Below, piece by piece: positions 37,301 to 49,300 of a DNA stretch of 60,000 nucleotides; position 1 is the stretch's first letter; the number at the start of each line of letters is the position of its first letter. A model generated the notes under the pieces. That model did not search any database and was not told the DNA's origin. It was given only the letters and a program-made list of their open reading frames with translations. Made by a program: the position numbers and the translations under genes. This stretch comes from Hydractinia symbiolongicarpus (lineage: Eukaryota > Cnidaria > Hydrozoa > Anthoathecata > Hydractiniidae): positions 8,372,001-8,432,000 of the forward strand of contig NC_079887.1 in assembly GCF_029227915.1 (NCBI RefSeq). Reading direction: 5' to 3'.

Positions 37301-40300
37301 CAATGTCTTCTTTTCTCTCTTGCCACATTAACTTTCAATGTTTATATCGTTTATCGATTTATCTCTCCCACAATAATACGTCATACGAAAATTTAAAATA
37401 TATATGTATTTGATATTTTTAACTTTTTTTTATAAAATATATTGAGATTTCCCTTTTTGAAGAGTTTGTAATTTATTGGTTTTAATTAGTGAAGTTACTT
37501 CTATCACTGTAACTTTGGCCATATTTGCTACTTTGCTCTCGTGTGTTATCATATTTTTTTTCCATCTACTTAGTATTCTTTAAAAACGTTACAAGCTTTA
37601 GTAATCTGCTTAGTTCTTTATATTGGATTTTTTTAGGTATATGCATGCGAATCCACTCAATCATCTACCTCAGATACAAACAAATATGCCGAAATTGACT
37701 GAGTTGTAAGTTGTTGCTTATATAAACTAACTGTTTAGCGCTAACGTCTCCTTCATATTTTATAAGCTATGTAGGATGATCCAACCTCATAAAAAATTCA
37801 AAATTGACTTTGCTTGCCTGTCATTGTCTATAGGTAGTGATGAGCTGTACCAAGATGTGTGGCACAAATTATTTGTTCCTAATGACAAACCTCATTCTAT
37901 ACACATGTCAAGCCAAGTCCAAAATAATATCCAATATTTTTCTAAGGCGTGTCTCAGTACACCTTACAAAACGGACCTCCAGCATCGTTTTTTAATTTTT
38001 TTGCAGCTATTCCATAATTTTTACATACAGTATTCAATGGGCAGTTTATTTCTGTTTAGCCGTGTCAGCAATGTTAAAACTGTTGCTAAGGATGTGTTTG
38101 GATCCAACCTTCCAAATTTACGAGTACTGTAAGTGTATTTACTGTAATAGTTTTTATATACAACAATTTATATTCATTCTCAATTGTGTTTCTGCAAACA
38201 TTTTGATACATGTGTCAACAGCTGTATTAAAAATGGTTTATGTTTTTTATTTTTTTCTGATTTGCAGCATATTTTGTTTTAGTAAACTCGACACTAGAAA
38301 ATTGCAATGTGACTGTCATTTTTTTGAATCAATTTGGGCGTATATAACTAGCAGTCCGCGAGGTGGTTCACCGACTATTAATGCAGACATTTGGTGTGCT
38401 GCACCAAAAGCTTTGGAAAGATTTGGACAGTTTTCAAACATAGCAGAATTGCAAAGAAAAAAAAGTCACTTTATTTGCAGTAAGTAAACGATATGTTTAT
38501 CTGTTGGGTGTTAAGGTGCACATTAGGTGTGAGAAAAAGTCATGATGCATGAAAATTTGTGCTGTTCAACAAGGTGCACTACAACTGTACAGACTAATAA
38601 GTCTTAAGCTTTCTATAATGGAATTGTAATAGAATAAGTTGTAATGACCTCTAATTTTTTCTTTAAAATTATTTTTTCATTGTAAGATGCTAATTTACAT
38701 TTTTTTGTCCATTTTTGTTTTAGCTCCATACAATATGGTTGTATCAGCACCAGCAGATTACACCATTCAAATCGATTACACATATCCAAAGACATATGTA
38801 GCTGGTGGTAGCAACATTAACGTAGCAACAAATAAGATATACTTTGAAGCTACTTGTGCATTAGAAGATGGGACCGGCACAGTATTAAAAGGTTATAAAC
38901 TTTATAGAATTCTCTTTGACTGAAATATTGTGTTAAATCTGAATATATGTTTATTTTCTTTTTTTGTGAGCTTTCAATAAGAAAAAGGAAAGAAATGAAT
39001 GTGAAATATAACCTACTATTTTGTAAACTTGAAAATGAATGAATCTTCTTTAAAATTTGAAATCGAAAGTGAAATTTGACCTAAAAAACACAAACTATTC
39101 TGCTATTTTTCTTATTTTTATTTTTGCTCTATGGCTTTAACCTGTAGAACTTTAAAATGGACCCTTTTTTATCGCCGTTTTTACTGCCGAGACTAGCGAA
39201 GCACGGCAGGATACCAGTCTAGTGTAGCGGTATGTTTTTATTGCTTTTTACGTTTCATTTAGGTTTAAAAAAAGCAGTGTTTACAAACTTGAACATGAAA
39301 ATTTTTCTACTTTCATGTTTTTCATTCTCTTTTGCTGTGCTAGTTAATATAATTAATTATTGATAACGTCAGCATTTTTTCTACATATACTATATGTTCT
39401 ATATAAACATATACTCACCCGTATAGGACTACTGAATCAGTAATACGCCGTAGAACTTCCTGCCGAAACGGCTCGTTTATTATATTTAGTATCCTTGGGC
39501 AGGACTAAATTCTTACAATTTCCAATTAGTTTACAAATCTTTATATTAGGATAAACCTTTTCTTTCTTTAGGTGCGGTTGAAAATAAAAAGCAAATAATT
39601 ATTTCTGGTGAAGATGTTGTAGCTGGACGTACTTACAAGTGCTTTGTTGTCATGACATTTACCCAGTCAACAGGTGTCAACATTACAAGTGCCCAAACTG
39701 AAAGTGTTTCCGTGACAACACTTGCAAAAAAAGGTAACATGAATATTTGTCAGCTTTGAAACGTTGAATTTCTAAATGATGTTGTTAAATCTATGTATTT
39801 ACCGTAACTAGGTTTGTGTACATTTTGTTGGCATAAAATTATCACCATAATGCTGCTTAAAATAGTGCTATTCCAGTATTTTTGTTCAAACATTCAAAGC
39901 CTTTTAAAAAAAATTTTTAATTATGTCTCAGTTTCATTCAAACTAAGTTCAAATGTAAGAATTACAGAATACTTCAAGCTTTTAGAGGAGACCTCATTTA
40001 TTTTCTGTAAAATTTTAACCAGATACTAACCTCTGCTAAATAAAAACTGTTTAATCCATTGTTTTAGCATAATTTATTATTAGTTTTTTATGGAATAAAT
40101 GCTTTGAAACCAACGCTCAATATCTTGTACACAAGAGGCTAACACCCTGATACCCTGATACCAACACTTGGGATCCAACACTTTGAATTTTTTTCCTTTT
40201 TTTAAAGGAAAACTTATGACACTGGCAAGCTTAGTATTTTATTTTTTAATTCATATATATTTAGGGCAAGAAAAATATTTTCTTGTGTGACTATTTATTT

Positions 40301-43300
40301 ATTTGCGAATATATATACAGTATGAAAACACTTCAGTTAAATAACAAATTATTGTCAATGTGTATAGTGAAAACAATAAAACTGAAACTACATAAAGCTA
40401 GTGCGAAAAAAAGAAACAATACAAAAATGGTATAAGCAAATAGAACTACAAATTCACATCCCTAAAGCCCTTTAAGAAAACTTTACATGCTAAATGAGAT
40501 ATCATATTGATGAAAATGCTATAAACTGATTTTAGGCAAATAGCAAATTCTTGGGTGTTTGTTCTCAGGTATCTTTTGTCATATGTCAGTTATATTTTTG
40601 TGTGTGTATAACTTCTATACAAATTTGTTGTATTAAACAACATTTTGGTATTGATGCATATTGACGTACTCACAGTGGCTTATTGCCTGGTAAAAATATG
40701 GATTTTCATAAAAATCTTGTTTTGTGTTTTGCCTATGTTATGACTATATTTCAGAGAAAGAAACACTTTGTGCCAGTGGTGATCCATATGAATGTCAATT
40801 GCTGACCACACACACAGCATGTGTGACTGGGTGCGATGCTGTGGCGTCAAATGTTATCAAACCAGGATCATGTGATAGTGGTGGCTGCTGCACAAGTTGC
40901 TACAAGAGCTGCATTAAATGCAGTATGTATTATTATGTTAAACTTTGACTCTTTTTGCCTGAGACGAATGTTTAAGCAGAAACTTTTTTTAACCTTTCGC
41001 TTAGATGATACTATTGATGAAACGTTGAAAGTTGAAGTGAGATATTATGATTTTTCGTAAGTATCTCTTTAAAACCATTGAACATTTGAAGCCAGTGATT
41101 TTAAACTTTATTTTTTTTGTAAGTACCTTGTAAATGCTTAGAACTTTAAGCCTCGTTTTAACTCTCCTATTTCTTATCTTGCCCTGATAACACTTGTTAG
41201 CAAATTTTGACTTAAAACTCTGTTTAAATATGCTCTAGGGTGGATTCAGCAGATTTTAGTGCTGATGTGTACAAACCTGATGATTGTTGTCCAATATACA
41301 TACCCAGTCCTTATGAATCATGGTTGGCACGCCGCAACTCACCTGATCCGAAGTCTGACCCACAAAGTGATTGGTTTAGAGATACTACTCGAAATGAAAT
41401 CAAAGATAAACTGATTACTTTATCATCAGAAAAAGGTGTAAGAGATCCTCTTAACAATGAAAAGATCTTCACATTCTGGAATGACCAGTACTGGCCAATG
41501 AATGGGGAAGGCTATAAAGAAGAAGGCCAACGAAATTGTGAATCTGAATTGATTAATTTAGGGTAAATGAGATTTTTTTTATATGTTGGGCTTCCTTCCC
41601 AAAGGCCCAATTTCAATAGAAAATTCTTGTTTATCATTGTTTATTGTAATTTTTTTTCAATACTCAGTACTAAAATAGTTACTTTCAAATTTTTTATCAA
41701 TTATGATCTAAAAAATGGGTTAAAGTTGATGTATTAATGTTTAATCCATACACTTTTTATTTTAAGATTTACAAGTGCTATTCGTACGGGGTTCACATTT
41801 ACTGGCAAAGAACACTTTCAGTTTGCTGGTGGTGAAGACTTGTGGGTTTACATTAATAAAGTCTTGATTATTCATATCGTTAACTCGATTAATGACACAA
41901 AAAGGGACACAACTCATATTGCATGTAAAACATTCCAGCTTATAAATGCAACAGGTTTGTTTTTCTGTATTATGTATGAGTTATGTTAGACTTCAAGACT
42001 TATAAGCGGTGCTGATTCGGCTTGTTTTTTTTGTATGGACCACTGTTATTCTTAATGTTTAACCCTAACTGATTACAAATTACAATATGTAATGTTCTAA
42101 TGATCTTTTGCAGTAAAATAGAATTTTTAGTGGCACCCATTCAACAAGCTCTTTCCAATTCCACTTAAATTATTTTTTTCATATATATACCACTAGTTGC
42201 TGTTTTTCTATTGCCTGTTTTACGGTATTTTAGGGACCGGTGGTTATATTCTTCCAAGTGTTGGCTCTGTTGATCGCAAGACGAAAAGTTGTGTTGTTGA
42301 AAAAGAATTGCCTGAAGAAAAAATATATTTAAATTTAAAGGTGATAATTTGCAACCTGCTAGTTTAATGAAATCAAAAACGCCAGTGATATCCTCCTAGA
42401 TAATGAACAAAGCTCACTTTTTACAATAAGCAGTGCAAAGATTTTATGTACATGGTGTATTGGAAATGGTAGACAAGCCGCCAGAGCTATCATGTTTATG
42501 TTAAACGTTAACATGAAATTGACTTTAAATATATATTCAAATTTGTAAATAAGATAAATCTCAAATCATAATGACTATGTTTCCATGTTTGGAAGCAGGC
42601 ATGAAATTACAAATTTACTTCTTTATATTATTTTTGTTTGCATTTAGGTTGACATTAATTATGGACTGGAAATATTCCACGTTGAAAGATTTTTGTGTCG
42701 CTCCGAATTTTTATTCCGAGCAAGTGGTGTAAATTTTATTACTCCTGAAGAATTAAAAACGACGAAGCCTAAAGTGGACTATCTTGCATATGCAGGAGAA
42801 GATCTTTACACAAAAGCCATCATTGCAGATATTTTGATAACTGATCAGCATAGTTCAGGTATGTACTCTCTTTTTACAGGTTAAACCTATCCCCTTCTAT
42901 TGGGCATTTATCCCATGTAAAATACTCGGAGTTCTTTAATCAAAAACATTCCCTACCTCTAATCTTTTTTATTATTACCAGTAACAGGGTACGATATGGC
43001 TTACTATATAAGGTATACATTTCACTTGACCCTTTCATTCCACACCTTATTAAATTCCACAAGATTTATAGTGAAGTGTCCTATTAATTTTTTTATCTTA
43101 TTATATTTATATGCAACCATATATTAGGAGTTGCTAGAAAAGTTGTTTTAAACTCAAGATTTTTGTGTCCTGCAATGAAGTGTCTGTATGTGCGAACCTT
43201 CTAAATTCTAAATTCGGTAGTAAAGTTGCAGGGTGACCACTCCTCCTTAAATTCCTTAAAATTACCTTAGAAAAAGAAAATCTCCTTAAAAGTACTTAAA

Positions 43301-46300
43301 TATACTTAAAAATTGAAATTTTAGCTATTCTTTTTAATTTCTCTTTATTTCTTATTTTTCTGATCGTAACTTTTTTGGAAATGTGTTCATGGATTGTTCA
43401 TCACCAGTGAAATAAGACATATTTCTCTGTTACCTAAAATCCTATATTCTCTATCTTTCAGGGCATAATTTATATGTATATTTGTATAATATGTATAATT
43501 TTATTATCATAGAACATAGTATGAAACATTAAAGAGGGAGAAATAAAATTGTTTTTTTTTTCCTAATTATCCTAATTTTTTTCTATTTTTATTCTCGTTT
43601 ACAGCAAGATATCCATAAAAATGTCAATTTGTCTACTTAATTCTCTTTAATATCCTTACTTTTGTTCTCATTTTATTAGTGGTCACCCTGAGTTGCTAAT
43701 GTTATCTGGAATTGGATTTTGGAAATAATTATTTTGACTTTCTAGAGGCACCATATACTGTTACAATTGAGAGCGGTAATGAAGAAGAGCGCTTTACAAT
43801 ACAACAAAATATAACAGCTGTGCATGAAGCTGCACGTGTTGCAAAATCTATTCCACCCGTTCGTGTTTACAAGAATGTGACATTACATGGAGAAGCAATT
43901 ATTATTTGCCCTAACTCAACAAACTCCTCATCTTCTGGAATTAAGAAAACAAAATTTGGTCCACAAGTTTTTTCAGATATACATACCTCATCGGTGTTAC
44001 TAACGTTGCAGCGCAACTTGGATTATGAATCTACGCAAGATTATCTTCTTCGAATCACAGTTAGAGATGCTAAAGGTAACCAAGGCAATATCACTGTTAA
44101 GGTAATGTTAGCTATAGTTTCATTTAGTTGTATTTTTTTGTGTGTGTAAATCCAAATATATGTGCAGTATTGCGACTATGGTAGCTGTTGTTAATATCAT
44201 TATTATTATTGAAATTGTTTACCAAGGATAGCCTCTTTAGACCCAACATGTACTATAATCAATGAGGGTCCTGCAAAGGGGGGAGGGGGTTCTGAATGTT
44301 AACTAGAACAGATTGATTCACACTTTCATAGCCTCCTGCATGGCTTGGACATGGATTAAATCCATGACCTTGCACAGCAGAAGCGAATGCTTTACCACAA
44401 TTTCATCAGTTGGTGAATTGCAGTACAAAGTTAATGTACACGTCCTATTGTTTTATGCCTTTTTATTTGCTGTAGATTTTGATAGAAGACAAAAGTGACA
44501 ATTGTCCGATAATGAGGTTTAAACCTAAAGTATCCATTAATCCTGTTCCCCCATTAAAAGTGGAGCCATTTTTAATTGTGGAAGCTGACGATGCTGATAG
44601 TGGAGATAATGGACGAGTTTCATATGTTGTTAGTGAAGTCATTTCACAAGTGTATGTATTTCGGATATTTATGCTGCGTTAACTGTTGCTTACTACGCCA
44701 GATTTTAAAAACAATTATTGGCTGACCTTAAGTTTCCATTTTCCACAACCAAGAATTAGGAAAATATATATTATGAAGTTCAGGTATTAAACAGAGCTTG
44801 TTGTTTTTTTAAATTTGAAACTCATGGAAGATTGAACATTTAGACCACCCAAACCAAGCCTTTTAGGTGATCTTTAACAAGGATTTTAACAAAAAATATA
44901 TTTTAAAAAAAAAACTCAGAAATTATTCTGTTTATTGTTTTAAACTATTTACTCAAACTATTTCTTTGATATTTTTTAGTCCAAAAGTTACTTACAAAAC
45001 GTATACAATAAATAATAAAACAGTTTACGAAAACTCTACAACATCATGGACAATAACAGTAAACATATTCGCCGTCGATAATGGTGATCCGAAACGCGGT
45101 GATTACTTCCCTGTTAGTGTCACATATAAACCTTCATGCCATACAAGAGCAAAGATTATTGTAAACGAAACATCTGGTGCTGTGTCTTTTGTTGCGCCTG
45201 CTATGACAATCTATAATGAATCAAAATTTCGCTATGGTAGGACGATTTATGTATTTGTTATTGTTTTTGCTGTTTGCTGTTTGTTGTTGTTGTTGTTGTT
45301 GTTGTTTTTGTTGTTGTTGTTGTTGTGGAAAAATTAAATTAAATTAGTATACCTTGCAAATTTTTCTCTGTTTACAAACTGGGATGGCATAAAAGCTGAG
45401 TTGAGGAAAATTCATAAAAACTAGCCTGTATGGACAATTCAATAGAAATGATGTTACCTAAAAAACAAGAAAATTTTGATTAAAAAGTAGTTTGGCATGA
45501 AATAGCAAAAGTTATCAGTTGTGGACATTACAGGACACCCCATTGCATGTTTTATCCTTTATTATGTGTAAAATGGTTTTATTTGTAGGTGCAAACAAAC
45601 GACTGTGTAGTTTTTTAAGATGTCTTCAAAAGAAATGTGTGTCACTGTGTTGGAAATTCACGTCAGATATTATGATCTGCTATGTGCCTTCAGATTTGGC
45701 CTTACATTTTCTCATATATATATATATATATTAAAAAGTTTTATATTTAAAACTAAGCTATATTTAGGCATTAATATTCACTTGTTGTTTTTCCCCAGAC
45801 TGAAATAATAAATATGCTGTAAGTGTAACCAATAATAATTGGGCTTAATAAATGGAAACAGGTTAAAAAAGGCCATATGACGAACCCTTAAAGAATGGAC
45901 CTTTTTTAAAAAAAAAATCCTTTTCTAGTCAACACTTAGTGAGCTTTCTGAAACGTCGGCGGGGATTGGTGGATAAGGGGAAAACCTGGTTGGTTCATCT
46001 TTGGTGCCGTTGGGTATCCCAATTTATCCTATTTTTAAAACGTACAGAGGACTTTTAGTTCCAGCCTGGTCCTCTGGAGTTAATTCGCTCCAACCGTGGG
46101 GATGTTTTACCTAATTGTCCTAAATCCGCTTTTAAGGGCAAATACTTCTGTGTTATCTGTAGGAAAGAAAGATTGCTATGAATGCACAGCTGGTTACTTT
46201 TGTCCTGGTGATGGAAGAGAATTGTCATGTGTACAAAATGAACAAACTAAATATTATTATTCATATGGTTTCTCAACGGAGTGTTCAAGATGTACTGAAG

Positions 46301-49300
46301 GATCGGTAAGTCACTTTATTATTACTTTAGTATTTCTGTCCACATATTAATGTTTACACGGGTTTATATTTAGGGTTTTTTTCCATCTTGATGTTTCAGA
46401 TTTTAGCACTAAGTTAAGGCATTAATTTTTCACTGGTTAAGTTAAGTTTAAAATGAGGTGTTTCAGGCCTTCAAGAATTTTGTGGTCACAACGAGTGTAC
46501 ACACAACGTGCACGTGGAAATCAACTCCCGTACACTAAATAACGTGCACGTCCTCCAATATTTAATTTCTGTAGCTTGTGGCTAGACAACATTTCCTCTG
46601 TTTTGCTTATTTTGCTAATAATAAAAGTTACGTAATAAAATAAAAGTTTCCAATACTATTTAGAGGAAATTTGGTAAAAAATCAAATTTGCTCCATTTTG
46701 ATGAAAAGTACACTCATACAAAATGTTAAGCACAACGGTCCAAATATAAATAATATTTCAATATCTTAATTTTTATTTACTTGTTACTTCAAAGCAATTG
46801 CTCTTCTTTTTCTATAGTTTCTATAAAACCTGGTATCTTTCCACCAGCAAGAGAATTTTTGTTTTAAACAAAAAAAATGTAATTCCAATTGATTATAAAT
46901 TCTAGCTAATTTTCGGTAACTTTTTAATTGATTCATCTTGTGTTTACCGAAAATGAAATTAGTGAATCTGTTTCCAACCTAAAAAAACTATGCAACTTCT
47001 CTTTGTGAATAGTTAGAACAATTTCCTGGAACTGTGTATAATTTCTTAGAATAAATGGTATAATGGATATAAATGTGTATACATAAATGAAAAATTTAAG
47101 AACATATATGATTTATAAAGAAATGTTATAAAAACTGAAAAGTAATGACAGCTGGTCCGGGATTTACTGGAAACCGTGCATTTTATGTTTCCGCCACTTA
47201 AACTGCTTTTACTCGGCGTCTCATGCTTTCCAATGGTGAAAACCGCATTTCAAAAATCGGTCGGGAAGTAAGTACTGACTTCGGGAGAATTAAGTCACTT
47301 TAACCTAATGTTGTTCTTCTTTTTAGTTGTGTCATAATGGGTTGATTTCAAAATGCGCACCGAACACACATGTTAAATGCAATGACACAGTACGGATAGA
47401 TTTTTTTCAATTTACAGCTGCATGACCTGTATCATGTCTTTGACTAATGTTAAAGTTGAAATATAATAAATTTTTACTTCATTTTTTGGCAAATATTTGT
47501 TGTCAACAATTGACTTTTTGTACTCTTTCATCTTTCTAACGTTACTTTATTAGTCTATGTTGTAGAAGAACACAGTCAACATGACTTTCAACAAAATTAC
47601 ATTGACAATAATTTAAAATAACACTACAACCCCGGACATAGTATTAGTGGTTTTTTAAAAAAAACATGTTATAACGCCCTCGAATTCAATGTTGACGTAA
47701 CACAGCATTTTTTGACTCAAAATCCAGCACACAGAACCCACAACATTAAGAAAACGGGAGAAATAATAACATTTTGACATTTTTCGTTATAATCTTATGT
47801 CCAGGGTTTTACGTTGTCATATGGTTAAAGGATTTCCTAAATTAAATATCTGTTTTAGAATTTTCAAATTTAGCACTATTTTTCAAAAAATAATTTACAT
47901 TTTCCTTTAACATTAGTGGTGTCCTGATAAGTGTTTTCCGTGCCCGCCTGGTACATATTGTTATGAGGGAGTTCGTTATGATTGTCAACCTGGAACCTGG
48001 AGTGATGGGAAAGGTTAGTGATGTTTTAGTTAAGTTTTTTTGAAGAGGAGAAATTCTACCTAAATTTTATTATTAAATGAGAGACAAAAGCTTTATAGCT
48101 CTCATGTAACCATGTATGACATTTGTTTAGAACTGTTTTTCTTTCTTTAAATATCAAGTCTTGTCATTCTAAAGATTGAGATTTAAGTATTTCCTCCACT
48201 CTGTGAGCAGAGTTGATAACGTCTCCTATCAGTTTGAATATGCATTTTAGTAATAATTGAAATAGAGAGAACGTTTTTTATATAAAAATATTTGGTTTAC
48301 TGACAAATGGTATAAAAATTTGACGTTTTTAGCAATAGAAGGAATTCTTATGTTTATTTGTGTATGTTATATATTCTTTATTATTTCTTATCAAGGACCA
48401 TGCAGACTGTGTCAACCGGGTAGCTACTCTAACACTACACAAGCTACGAAATGCGAATGTTGTGCAGCCGGTTATGAAAATACTGAGATGAAGGTTGGCT
48501 GTGAAAGATGTGAACAGCAAGAGTACTCACCAGGAACTTGCAGCATATGCAAATCATGTTGGCCACCTGGAAAATGTAAGTAGCTCTGTGTGTATAAATC
48601 AATATGAGTATGAATTTTTAAAACAATATTTCTTAGTTGAATTTCAAATTGTATAGAACTATGTGGAAATATATTTGTTTTTGTATTTGCCCATAATTAT
48701 GAGTTTTACTCTAGTGTAATTTACATAATGTACATACTATAAATGCTCGATTAAGCACCCGTTCTTTGCATTAAGGCGTCCACCCGGGTTTTGTAGTTAT
48801 TTTAAAAAATGCCAAATAAGCGCCTAGGAGCAGTTTTTTAAATATATTACTAGCAGCGGATGGGAGGTTTATTAGAATAATTTAAAAAGTAAAAAAAGCG
48901 ACATTTTACTCAAAAACAGCTTTGTTCTTAAAATCATCTACAGCATGAAATTTCATGTCAATATGTCTATTTTTTCGTTTAAGCAGTTCACTCTTAATTT
49001 ATTGACGCAGAGGCAATATAGCCATAAACATTTACCCTCAGGGATGTTATTTGTACGTGTTACATCTTATGTTTTTATATACGACCAATATAGTTTCTTA
49101 AAAAGAAAGCCTTAACATCACACGAAAATAAGATTTTTTGCAAGCGCCCTTCTCGATTTAGCGCCCCTCTCGAATGAGCTCCCACCCTAAATATCAAATT
49201 ACTAAATAAGCGACTGTTCTCTATAATTTATTATGACGCCTGTAAAATGTCCATAAAGGCTTTTTATTTAATGTATCAGTCATTCACATCTTAAAACAAT

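Larger units (their letters stand above)
38892..43745. other. Introns 41-48 of the giant gene (content summary)
   Basis: The introns are 38892-39571, 39734-40754, 40923-41004, 41057-41238, 41563-41766, 41955-42233, 42341-42647 and 42859-43745. Only the last has an identifiable element (MITE at 43229-43690). In 39734-40754 there is a short CCCTGATACCCTGATACC duplication near 40145. Otherwise they are AT-rich and featureless to me. Confidence 0.6.
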
